Under the pieces are notes generated by a model. The model was not told the origin of the DNA, did no database searches, and saw nothing but the letters and a program-made list of their open reading frames with translations. A program made the position numbers and the translations under genes. This document shows, piece by piece, positions 5,457-12,738 of a stretch of DNA of 14,433 bases (position 1 is its first letter; each line of letters begins with the position of its first letter). The DNA is from Acidimicrobiia bacterium. GTDB lineage: Bacteria > Actinomycetota > Acidimicrobiia > IMCC26256 > PALSA-555. The stretch covers positions 1-14,433 of the forward strand of contig JAFMJM010000037.1 in the NCBI GenBank assembly GCA_017853455.1. The letters are read 5' to 3'.

Positions 5457-7145
5457 ATGGCCGCCGAGACCTTCGACGCGCCGGTCCGGACTGCGTACGC
5501 GGCGAACCTCTCGCGGCGCCGCATCGTCCTGACCATGGTCGCCGCGATGAGCGGCATGTTCCTGGCCAGCCTCGACGCCACCATCGTGTCGACGGCGATG
5601 CCCACCATCGTCGGCCAGCTCCGCGGGATCGACAGCTACGCGTGGGTGTTCTCGGGATACCTCCTCGCCGAGATCGCGACCATCCCGCTGTGGGGTCGAC
5701 TCGCCGACATGTACGGCCGGAAGCGCACCTTCATGGTGGGCATGGCCGTCTTCCTGATCGGCTCGGCGTTCAGCGGGTTCGCCGGCTCGATGACGATGCT
5801 GGTGGCCTTCCGGGCCCTGCAGGGGCTCGGGGCCGGGTGCCTGCTCCCGGTCGCCCAGACCATCACCGCCGACCTGTTCACCCTCGAGCAGCGGGCGAAG
5901 GTCTCGGCGCTCTACTCGGCGATGTTCGCGGTCTCCGCCATCATCGGCCCGCTCATCGGCGGGTTCATCACCGACCACTTCTCGTGGCGGTGGGTCTTCT
6001 TCGTCAACCTCCCGGTCGGCGTCACCGCGATCGTGCTGGTCGCGGTGGCCATGGTCGAGCCGATCCGGCAACGGGTCACCCACCGCCTCGACTGGGCGGG
6101 CATCGCGCTCCTGCTGGGCTGGACCGGCAGCCTCGTGTTCGCCCTGGAGTCGGGTGGCCGGCAGTTCACGTGGGGCTCCCCCGTGGTCGTCGGCGCCTTC
6201 GTGGCGAGTGGCGTGCTGCTGGCGCTGTTCGTGCTGGTCGAGCTCAACGCGCCCGAACCGATCCTGCCGTTCTCGCTGTTCTCCATCCCGATGCTGCGGG
6301 CCGCCACGGTCCTGGTCGCGGTCGTGGGGGTCGCCATGTTCGCCATGACGACGTTCCTCCCCTTGTTCGCCCGGGTGGTCATCGGCACCTCGGCCACCGG
6401 CGCGGGTCAGGTGCTGACCCCGATGATGCTGGCGATGATGCTGGCGTCGGCCGTGGGCGTGCGGGCCCTGCTGCGCCTCGGGTACCGGACGGTCTGCGCG
6501 GCGGGCTTCGTGATCGGCGGGGTCGGGGTGTTCTCGCTGACGCGCCTCACGGTCGACGCGACCCGCTTCGACGTCAGCCTGGCGATGGTGTTCGTGGGTG
6601 CCGGGATGGGACTGGTGTTCATCGGCACGTCGCTCGCGACCCAGTCGTCGGTCGACCTGCCCCGGATGGGCTCGGCCACCGGCCTCAACAACTTCAGCCG
6701 GCAGATCGGTGGTGCGGTGGGGGTCGCGGTGGCCTCGGCGGTCATGGCCGGCGGGCTGGCGAGCCGACTCGCGGCGGCGTTCCCGGGCCAGGACATCGAC
6801 ACCTCGCGCCTGCTGTCGCCGGCCGCGGGTGACCGGACCGTCCCGCCCGAGGTCCGGGACGTCGTGCGGAGCGCCTTCGCCGGTGCGCTCCACTCGGTGT
6901 TCGTCATGACGCTCGTCGTGGTGATCGTGGGTGGCCTCGCGGTGGTGCTCATGCCGCGCGGGAGCGCCACGGCGTTGCGCGACGCCGCCCAGGAGGGGTT
7001 CGCCGAGGAGATCGCCGAGCACCCGGAGGAGGTGGAGGAGTACGGGCTGACCGGCACGACCGCCGACGTCGACCCCGACCCCGGGCGATCGGGTGACGCC
7101 GCAGCCCCCGCTCCGGAAGGCGGCGTGGATAGGGTCTCGCCATGA
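5457..7145 (+). CDS. DHA2-type (EmrB/QacA) MFS drug exporter
   Basis: A 562-residue proton-coupled exporter with about 14 predicted membrane helices between residues 24 and 499, typical of the DHA2 drug:H+ antiporter family. Motif D1, LDATIVSTAMPTI, is at 39-51. Motif A, GRLADMYGRKR, is at 80-90. Motif B includes Arg119 in RALQGLGAG, and the antiporter motif C is GPLIGGF at 164-170. The cytoplasmic tail (about 500-562) is acidic and unusually long. The substrate is unknown; hydrophobic drugs or an envelope lipid are possible. The ATG at 5457 lies 6 bp after the ABC1 kinase stop with no good Shine-Dalgarno of its own, which suggests translational coupling. The stop overlaps the next start in an ATGA. 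Confidence 0.93.
   Translation: MAAETFDAPVRTAYAANLSRRRIVLTMVAAMSGMFLASLDATIVSTAMPTIVGQLRGIDSYAWVFSGYLLAEIATIPLWGRLADMYGRKRTFMVGMAVFLIGSAFSGFAGSMTMLVAFRALQGLGAGCLLPVAQTITADLFTLEQRAKVSALYSAMFAVSAIIGPLIGGFITDHFSWRWVFFVNLPVGVTAIVLVAVAMVEPIRQRVTHRLDWAGIALLLGWTGSLVFALESGGRQFTWGSPVVVGAFVASGVLLALFVLVELNAPEPILPFSLFSIPMLRAATVLVAVVGVAMFAMTTFLPLFARVVIGTSATGAGQVLTPMMLAMMLASAVGVRALLRLGYRTVCAAGFVIGGVGVFSLTRLTVDATRFDVSLAMVFVGAGMGLVFIGTSLATQSSVDLPRMGSATGLNNFSRQIGGAVGVAVASAVMAGGLASRLAAAFPGQDIDTSRLLSPAAGDRTVPPEVRDVVRSAFAGALHSVFVMTLVVVIVGGLAVVLMPRGSATALRDAAQEGFAEEIAEHPEEVEEYGLTGTTADVDPDPGRSGDAAAPAPEGGVDRVSP
7130..7135 (+). promoter_or_regulatory. -10 element inside the MFS gene, for the six-helix membrane protein
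   Basis: TAGGGT lies in the last codons of the MFS gene, 6 nt before the ATG at 7142. It has the same spacing as the hexamer at 3828, so the downstream gene may have its own leaderless transcript as well as reading through from the operon. Confidence 0.4.
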
Positions 7146-8464
7146 CCGCAGCCGTCGCCCCCGAATCCGCCGCCCCGCCGGCCTCGCCCCCGAAGCCGGC
7201 CCGCCACCGGTTCCGGAGCGTGGTGGCCTGGATCCTGGTCGTGGTGGCGTCGCTGCTGGTGCCGCTGTCGATCGTCGCCGGGTGGGTCCACCGCGACATC
7301 GTGAGCGAGCAGGGCTACGTGAACACCGTCGCGCCGCTCGCCCGTCAGTCCGCCGTGACCGACGCCATCGCCAACCGGGTCGTCGAGGTGCTGTTCTCGA
7401 AGGCGAAGGTCGAGAACCGGGTGACCGACCTCCTCCCCGACTTCCTCGACCCCCTGGGCCGGGCCCTGACGTCGTCGGTCGAGGGCCTCGCCCAGAAGCA
7501 GGTCGGCGACATCCTGGCGTCGAGCGAGTTCGAGCAGATCTGGACCGAGGCCAACCGGGCCGCCCACACCGAGGTCGTCCGGTTGTTCACCGGTCGCGGC
7601 AAGGTCGTCAAGACCCAGGGTGACGCCGTGGTGGTCGACTTCGGCGCCTTGGCCAACGACGTGCGCCAGCGTCTCGTGAAGAAGGGCGTCACCGTCCTCA
7701 AACTGGTGAAGGTCCCGCCCGGCGTGGCCACCATCACGCTCGTCCAGTCGCCGGCGATCGAGCGGGCCCAGCCGGCCTTCGCGCTCCTCGACGACGTCTC
7801 GACGGTGCTGCCGTTCGTGACGCTCGGCCTGTTCGTGCTGGCGGTCGTCGTGTCGCCGCGCCGGCGCCGGATGGTCGTGGTCGGCGGCGTCGGGTGTGCG
7901 CTGATGTGCGCCGTCTTCCTGGTGGGCCTGAGCGTCGCCCGCGAGTTCTACCTGACCGCGACCTCCAACGCGGACCTGAACCAGCCCGCCGCCGAAGCGG
8001 TCTACGACACGCTCACCCGTGCCCTCCCCGACTACGCCTGGGCGTTCGTCGGGGTCGGGGTGGTGGCGGCGGTCGTGGCCTTCGTGTCGGACCCGGCCCG
8101 CCTGGCCCGGCTGACCCGGCTGGTGCGCGGCGACCGCGTGGCGCGCTCGACCGGGCTCGCGGCCTGGGTCGACGCCAACCGGGTGATCGTCCGGATCGCG
8201 ATCGTGGCCGTCGCGGCCCTCGTGCTGGCGGTCCGGTCGACGACGACGGTGCTGGCGCTCGTCGTGATCCTCGGCGTCATGGTCGTTGCGCTCGGGATCG
8301 TGAGCGCGCTCGTGCGCATCGCCCGTGAGGCGCCACCGGCGGACGGAACCGGGGCCGATGCCGTGACCGTCGGGGCCGTCCCGGCCGCCGCCGACGCGTC
8401 CGACCCGGCCGACGCGTCCGAACCGGCGGCTCCGGCGTCCGACGCCACGACCGACCCGTCCTGA
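7142..8464 (+). CDS. Six-helix integral membrane protein of unknown function
   Basis: A 440-residue protein that I recognise only as a conserved-type actinobacterial membrane protein. Predicted helices are 27-49, 222-239, 244-264, 299-316, 348-364 and 368-390. Positive charges (RRRR at 240-243; Arg-rich 320-335) place both termini inside and a large domain (about 50-221) outside. That domain begins WVHRDIVSEQGYVNTVAPLA, holds a leucine- and valine-rich helical part and has no cysteine. The tail (391-440) is Ala/Asp/Pro-rich and disordered, with a duplicated ADAS(D/E)P unit. No catalytic motif is visible. Its start overlaps the MFS stop by 4 bp, so a joint role with the exporter and ABC1 kinase in the envelope is possible but unproven. 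Confidence 0.85.
   Translation: MTAAVAPESAAPPASPPKPARHRFRSVVAWILVVVASLLVPLSIVAGWVHRDIVSEQGYVNTVAPLARQSAVTDAIANRVVEVLFSKAKVENRVTDLLPDFLDPLGRALTSSVEGLAQKQVGDILASSEFEQIWTEANRAAHTEVVRLFTGRGKVVKTQGDAVVVDFGALANDVRQRLVKKGVTVLKLVKVPPGVATITLVQSPAIERAQPAFALLDDVSTVLPFVTLGLFVLAVVVSPRRRRMVVVGGVGCALMCAVFLVGLSVAREFYLTATSNADLNQPAAEAVYDTLTRALPDYAWAFVGVGVVAAVVAFVSDPARLARLTRLVRGDRVARSTGLAAWVDANRVIVRIAIVAVAALVLAVRSTTTVLALVVILGVMVVALGIVSALVRIAREAPPADGTGADAVTVGAVPAAADASDPADASEPAAPASDATTDPS
8390..8421 (+). repeat. 18-bp-period duplication in the six-helix protein's tail
   Basis: The 14-mer GCCGACGCGTCCGA occurs at 8390-8403 and again at 8408-8421. It encodes a repeated Ala-Asp-Ala-Ser-(Asp/Glu)-Pro unit in the disordered tail, a likely replication-slippage product. 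Confidence 0.7.
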
Positions 8465-8474
8465 GTCCCACCCC

Positions 8475-8480
8475 TACGAT
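8475..8480 (+). promoter_or_regulatory. -10 element of a leaderless promoter for lgt
   Basis: TACGAT is followed by 7 nt and the GTG at 8488. The 23-bp gap after the previous stop codon holds no Shine-Dalgarno, so leaderless expression is the simplest reading. Confidence 0.5.
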
Positions 8481-8487
8481 CGGCGGC

Positions 8488-9336
8488 GTGCTCGCCGCCA
8501 TCCCCAGCCCGTCCGACGGTGTGATCCACCTCGGGGGGCTGTCGTTGCACGTCTACGGGATCCTGCTCGCCCTCGGTGTGGTCGTGGCGATCCGGGTGAC
8601 CATGGTGCGGGTCGAGCGCCGGGGGACCCCGCCCGGTGCGGTGCTCGACGGCGCCCTCGTCGTGGTGGTGGGGGGCGTGATCGGCGCCCGGCTGTACCAC
8701 GTGATCACCGACTACCAGCGGTTCACCCGCGGCCGGTGGTGGGAGGCCTTCGCGATCTGGAAGGGCGGCCTGTCGATCTGGGGTGCGGTGATCGGTGGGG
8801 GCGTCGGCCTGTTCTTCGCGTGCCGGCGTCGGCACGCCAGCGCCCTGGGCGTCGCCGACTGCGTCGTGCCGGGGCTGTTCCTGGCCCAGGCGATCGGCCG
8901 GTGGGGAAACTGGTTCAACCAGGAGCTGTTCGGACGCCCGACGTCGCTGCCGTGGGGGCTCGAGATCGCCCCGGCCCACCGACCGGCGGCGTACGCGGAC
9001 TTCGCCACGTTCCACCCGACGTTCCTCTACGAGTCGATCTACTGCCTGCTCGGTGCGGTGGCCCTGTTCACCCTCGACGCGCGGCTGCGGTTGCGGCGGG
9101 GTCAGCTCACGGCGCTCTACGTGATCATCTACACGTTCGGCCGGTTCTTCTTCGAGAACCTCCGGGTCGACGACGCCCACGAGATCCTGGGGCTGCGGGT
9201 CAACGCCTGGGTCAGCGTGCTGGGCTTCGGGGGTGGCCTGGTCTGGTTCTGGTGGCTGGGCCGCCACGGGGAGGACGGGCGGGCGCCCCTGATCCGGGAG
9301 CCGGGGTCGACCACCGGGGCCGACGCCGTAGGCTGA
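8488..9336 (+). CDS. lgt: Prolipoprotein diacylglyceryl transferase
   Basis: A 282-residue, multi-helix membrane enzyme that transfers diacylglycerol from phosphatidylglycerol to the lipobox cysteine of prelipoproteins, the first step of lipoprotein maturation. The Lgt signature GRWGNWFNQELFG is at 137-149, with Arg138, Asn141, Glu146 and Gly149 matching E. coli Arg143, Asn146, Glu151 and Gly154. Tyr23 (HVYGILLALG) fits Tyr26, HPTFLYES is at 176-183, and Arg219 and Glu223 in GRFFFENLR fit Arg239 and Glu243. Two differences show: the signature has Trp142 where Phe is usual, and the E. coli His103 position is Trp98 (GGLSIWGAVIG). The GTG start at 8488 follows a leaderless-type -10. An ABC exporter lies 29 bp downstream. 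Confidence 0.96.
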   Translation: MLAAIPSPSDGVIHLGGLSLHVYGILLALGVVVAIRVTMVRVERRGTPPGAVLDGALVVVVGGVIGARLYHVITDYQRFTRGRWWEAFAIWKGGLSIWGAVIGGGVGLFFACRRRHASALGVADCVVPGLFLAQAIGRWGNWFNQELFGRPTSLPWGLEIAPAHRPAAYADFATFHPTFLYESIYCLLGAVALFTLDARLRLRRGQLTALYVIIYTFGRFFFENLRVDDAHEILGLRVNAWVSVLGFGGGLVWFWWLGRHGEDGRAPLIREPGSTTGADAVG

Positions 9337-9358
9337 CGGCCCCCGAACCCCGCAGGAG
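9329..9358 (+). promoter_or_regulatory. Possible -10 and ribosome binding site for the ABC ATPase
   Basis: TAGGCT (9329-9334) overlaps the lgt stop codon and could start a transcript near 9341. AGGAG (9354-9358) is 7 nt before the GTG at 9366 and sets that start. Unlike lgt, this gene therefore has a short leader with a Shine-Dalgarno. The ribosome site is firm; the promoter is a suggestion. Confidence 0.45.
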
Positions 9359-9365
9359 CGCCCCA

Positions 9366-10130
9366 GTGACCGTCACCCCGGCCCTCACGAAGGCGGCGGC
9401 CCGCGCCGTCGACGTCACCAAGGTCTACGGCTCCGGCGACACCGCCGTGCACGCCCTCGCCGGGGTCAGCGTCGAGTTCGAGCGCGGGCGCTTCGCCGCG
9501 ATCATGGGGCCGTCGGGGTCGGGCAAGTCGACGCTCCTGCACTGTCTCGCCGGCCTCGACCGGGTGACGACGGGTCGGATCTGGCTGGGGGACGACCTCG
9601 TCGACAGCGACGACGGCAAGGAGCGTCCGAGCGAGAAGACGTTGACCCTGCTGCGGCGCGACAAGATCGGGTTCGTCTTCCAGTCGTTCAACCTGGTGCC
9701 CACCCTCACCGCCGCCGAGAACATGACGCTGCCGCTGTCGCTCGCCGGTCGGACCCCCGACCCGGCCTGGTTCGACGAGGTGGTGCGCACGGTCGGCCTC
9801 CAGGACCGCCTCGGTCACCGGCCCAACGAGCTCTCCGGCGGTCAGCAGCAGCGGGTGGCGGTCGCCCGGGCCCTCCTGAGCCGACCCGAGGTGATCTTCG
9901 CCGACGAGCCGACGGGCAACCTCGACTCCAAGTCCGGGACCGAGATCCTCGAGTTCATGCGCCACGCCGTGAGCACGCTCGGGCAGACGATCGTGATGGT
10001 GACCCACGATCCCGGCGCCGCGTCGTACGCCGATCGGGTGGTGTTCCTGGCCGACGGCCGCATCGTCTCCGAGCTCCTCGACCCGACCGTCGACGGGATC
10101 ATGGAGCGCATGAAGCGCCTCGGCGACTGA
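9366..10130 (+). CDS. ABC transporter ATP-binding protein, LolD/MacB type
   Basis: A 254-residue cytoplasmic ATPase that powers the permease encoded next to it. Walker A is GPSGSGKST (48-56), the Q-loop Gln is Gln106 in FVFQSFNLVPTLTAAEN, the signature is LSGGQQQR (156-163), Walker B is VIFADEP (176-182) and the switch His is His214 in VTHD. The Q-loop sequence and the EPTGNLDS segment are those of the LolD/MacB/FtsE subfamily (exporters and mechanotransmission systems), not nutrient importers. An insertion around 78-95 (DDLVDSDDGKERPSEKT) precedes the Q-loop. The permease begins 13 bp downstream, so the pair should be co-transcribed. Substrate unknown. Confidence 0.95.
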   Translation: MTVTPALTKAAARAVDVTKVYGSGDTAVHALAGVSVEFERGRFAAIMGPSGSGKSTLLHCLAGLDRVTTGRIWLGDDLVDSDDGKERPSEKTLTLLRRDKIGFVFQSFNLVPTLTAAENMTLPLSLAGRTPDPAWFDEVVRTVGLQDRLGHRPNELSGGQQQRVAVARALLSRPEVIFADEPTGNLDSKSGTEILEFMRHAVSTLGQTIVMVTHDPGAASYADRVVFLADGRIVSELLDPTVDGIMERMKRLGD

Positions 10131-10143
10131 CGCGGTCCGCGAC

Positions 10144-12714
10144 ATGTGGCGCATCACCCTCCGCGGGCTGGCGGCGAAGAAGTTCCGCCTGGTCCTGACG
10201 TCGATCTCGATCGTGCTCGGCGTGGCGTTCATGGCCGGCACGTTCGTGCTCACCGACACGATCGGTGGCGTGTTCGACGGTCTGTTCGCCAACACCACCA
10301 AGGGCGTCGACGCCGTCGTCCGCGGTCGCCAGCCGTACAAGGCCGCCGGACCGGGCGCCAACCAGGAGGAGACCCGGCCGCCGGTCCCCGACTCGGTCGT
10401 CGAGGTGGTCCGCGGCGTGCGCGGCGTCGACCGGGCCGCGGGGAACCTCCTCGGCTACGCCCTGGTCATCGGACGCGACGGCAAGGCGATCGGCAGTCAG
10501 GCACCCACGTTCGGCCTGGCGTGGTACCCCCCGCGCGAGGCGGTCAACGAGTCGCTCACCCTCGTGACGGGCCGACAGGCCCGGGCGCCCGACGAGGTGA
10601 CGCTCGACGTCAAGACCTTCGAGGCCGGCGGCTTCCGGATCGGCGACCCGGTGCGGATCTCGTTCCTCACCGTGGAGCCGCGCGAGTTCACCGTCACCGG
10701 CACCTTCCTGTTCGGCGGCAAGAAGGAGGGGCTGGCGGGGGCCACGCTCGCCGCCTTCACCCCCACCACCGCCCAGGAGGTCATGAACCGGGTCGGTCAG
10801 TGGGACCTGATCGAGGCGCGTGAGGACACCGGCGTCACCCAGGACGAGCTGGCCGCCCGGATCCGCTCGACCCTGCGGGCCGACGGCTCGGCCGGTCGCT
10901 ACGAGGTCCTGACCGGCGAGCAGCTGGCCAAGGAGCAGGCCGACCAGATCCAGCAGAACCTCTCGTTCTTCAACACGTTCCTGCTGATCTTCGCCCTGGT
11001 CGCCCTCTTCGTCGGTGCGTTCGTGATCTACAACACGTTCTCGATCACGGTCGCCCAGCGCATCCGGGAGATCGGCCTGCTGCGGGCGCTCGGCGCGACC
11101 TCGAAGCAGGTCAACCGCTCCATCGTGGCCGAGGCCGGGGTGGTCGGCCTCCTCTCGTCGGTGCTCGGCATCGGTCTCGGGATCGCGTTGGTCCCCGGTC
11201 TCATGGCGCTCTTCTCGGCGGTCGGTGCGTCGCTGCCGAAGGGGAATCTCGTCGTCGCCCCCCGAACGATCGTGGTGTCGTTCCTGGTCGGCATCGTCGT
11301 GACCCTCGTCTCGTCGATCGCGCCGGCCCGGCGGGCCGCCCGGGTCCCACCGATCGCGGCGCTGCGCGACCAGGCGCTCGACGCCGCGACGACCCGCCGC
11401 CGGTACACCTGGGGCACCGTGCTCTGGCTCGTCGGGGCCGGCCTCATCCTGATCGCGCTCTTCGGTGGGCTCTCGAGCGGGGTCGGGCAGATCGTCGGAC
11501 TGGGCGCGTTCCTCGCCTTCATCGGGGTCGCGATGCTGAGCCCGCTGCTGGCCCGACCCGCGGCGACCGTCCTGACCTGGCCCATGCGTCGCCTCGGGCG
11601 CTTCACCGCGCGACTCGCCAAGGAGAACGCCGAGCGCAGTCCCCGCCGCACGGCGTCGACCGCCTCGGCCCTCATGATCGGCCTGACCCTGGTGTCGGCG
11701 GTGGCGGTGCTGGCCGCATCGTTCAAGACGACGTTCGCGTCGACCATCCAGACCCAGTCGTCGGCCGACTTCGTGCTGTCACCCAGCAACTTCTCGCCGT
11801 TCCCGACCACCGCCGCCCAGCGGGTCCGGGCGGCGTTCCCCGACGCACTCGTCACGGAATACCGACTGGGTTCGGTCGAGATCGACGGCACGGGTCAGTC
11901 GGTGCTGGGCGCCTCGCCGAACCTGCCGAAGCTGATCGACATCGGGTTGCGCCCGGGGGCCGACCGGGCGGGGTTCCGCGACGGTGGGCTCTACGTGAGG
12001 GACAAGGAGGCCACCACCCGGGGCTGGAAGGTCGGCGACGAGGTGGCGGTGACCTTCCCCGACGGGCCTGCGACCCTCACCGTGCAGGGCATCTACGACA
12101 CGGAGCTCCCCCCGCCCTGGGACCTGCCGATCGTGATGTCGCTGGCCGACTGGGACCGCTTCCCCGTGCAGCAGGACGTCCAGGTCGGGATCCGCCTCGC
12201 CCCCGGCACCGACCAGGCTGCGGCGGCACGGGTCATCAAGCGGATCGCCCGCGACATCGGCGGGATCGAGGCCGACAACAAGGCCGACTACATCGCCAAG
12301 CGCCTCCAGCAGTTCGACCAGATCCTCAACCTGGTCTACGTGCTCCTCCTGCTCGCCGTCGTGATCGCCCTGGTCGGGATCGTCAACACCCTGGCCCTGT
12401 CGGTCTACGAGCGGACCCGCGAGATCGGACTCCTGCGGGCGGTCGGCATGAGCCGGTCCCAGCTCCGGCGCATGATCCGCGACGAGGCGCTGATCGTCTC
12501 GGCGTTCGGCGCGCTGCTCGGCGTGGTGATCGGCGTGACCTTCGCCGGCCTCGTCGTGGCGGCGTTGGCGAGCGAGGGCATCGCGTTCTCGGTGCCGGTC
12601 GGCCAGCTGGTGGTGTTCGTCGTGCTGGCCGTCGGGGCCGGGCTGATCGCCGGCATCCCGCCGGCCCGGCGGGCGGCGCGGCTCGACGTGCTGTCGGCCA
12701 TCACGACCGAGTAG
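10144..12714 (+). CDS. FtsX-like ABC permease with two FtsX domains
   Basis: An 856-residue permease, the usual size for the actinobacterial two-domain form of the MacB/FtsX superfamily. About ten helices are predicted: 14-38, 277-300, 330-352, 371-393, 424-443, 448-470, 507-527, 730-752, 783-806 and 818-840. Two extracellular MacB-like domains lie at about 40-275 and 530-728. Each half carries the coupling motif (QRIREIGLLRALGATSKQV at 305-323; ERTREIGLLRAVGMSRSQL at 756-774) and ends in P-ARRAAR followed by a Leu/Ala-rich tail (394-407; 839-853), an internal duplication. It works with the ATPase 13 bp upstream. Such pairs export or extract lipids, lipoproteins or peptides, or transmit force to wall enzymes; which applies here is not visible. 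No Shine-Dalgarno is clear before the ATG at 10144. Confidence 0.94.
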   Translation: MWRITLRGLAAKKFRLVLTSISIVLGVAFMAGTFVLTDTIGGVFDGLFANTTKGVDAVVRGRQPYKAAGPGANQEETRPPVPDSVVEVVRGVRGVDRAAGNLLGYALVIGRDGKAIGSQAPTFGLAWYPPREAVNESLTLVTGRQARAPDEVTLDVKTFEAGGFRIGDPVRISFLTVEPREFTVTGTFLFGGKKEGLAGATLAAFTPTTAQEVMNRVGQWDLIEAREDTGVTQDELAARIRSTLRADGSAGRYEVLTGEQLAKEQADQIQQNLSFFNTFLLIFALVALFVGAFVIYNTFSITVAQRIREIGLLRALGATSKQVNRSIVAEAGVVGLLSSVLGIGLGIALVPGLMALFSAVGASLPKGNLVVAPRTIVVSFLVGIVVTLVSSIAPARRAARVPPIAALRDQALDAATTRRRYTWGTVLWLVGAGLILIALFGGLSSGVGQIVGLGAFLAFIGVAMLSPLLARPAATVLTWPMRRLGRFTARLAKENAERSPRRTASTASALMIGLTLVSAVAVLAASFKTTFASTIQTQSSADFVLSPSNFSPFPTTAAQRVRAAFPDALVTEYRLGSVEIDGTGQSVLGASPNLPKLIDIGLRPGADRAGFRDGGLYVRDKEATTRGWKVGDEVAVTFPDGPATLTVQGIYDTELPPPWDLPIVMSLADWDRFPVQQDVQVGIRLAPGTDQAAAARVIKRIARDIGGIEADNKADYIAKRLQQFDQILNLVYVLLLLAVVIALVGIVNTLALSVYERTREIGLLRAVGMSRSQLRRMIRDEALIVSAFGALLGVVIGVTFAGLVVAALASEGIAFSVPVGQLVVFVVLAVGAGLIAGIPPARRAARLDVLSAITTE

Positions 12715-12727
12715 CGACATCCGACCC

Positions 12728-12734
12728 GGGAGGG
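12728..12734 (+). promoter_or_regulatory. Ribosome binding site of the crotonase gene
   Basis: GGGAGGG lies 4 nt before the GTG at 12739, in the 24-bp gap after the permease. No promoter is seen in the gap, so read-through from the ABC operon is likely. Confidence 0.65.
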
Positions 12735-12738
12735 AACC

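Noticed and set aside
3759..7022. An 1087-codon open frame on the minus strand opposite the ABC1 kinase and MFS genes
   Set aside because: Its product is a His/Arg/Asp/Glu-rich low-complexity sequence with no recognisable domain, as expected from the antisense of GC-rich codons; the plus strand encodes two proteins with complete family motifs.
9129..10361. A 410-codon minus-strand open frame opposite the ABC ATPase
   Set aside because: It is antisense to a textbook ATPase with all nucleotide-binding motifs and has no domain signal of its own.
10144..12714. Possible fusion of two separate permease genes
   Set aside because: Two FtsX-type halves within about 850 residues are the normal form of this permease subfamily, so the internal duplication is ancestral and not a local event.
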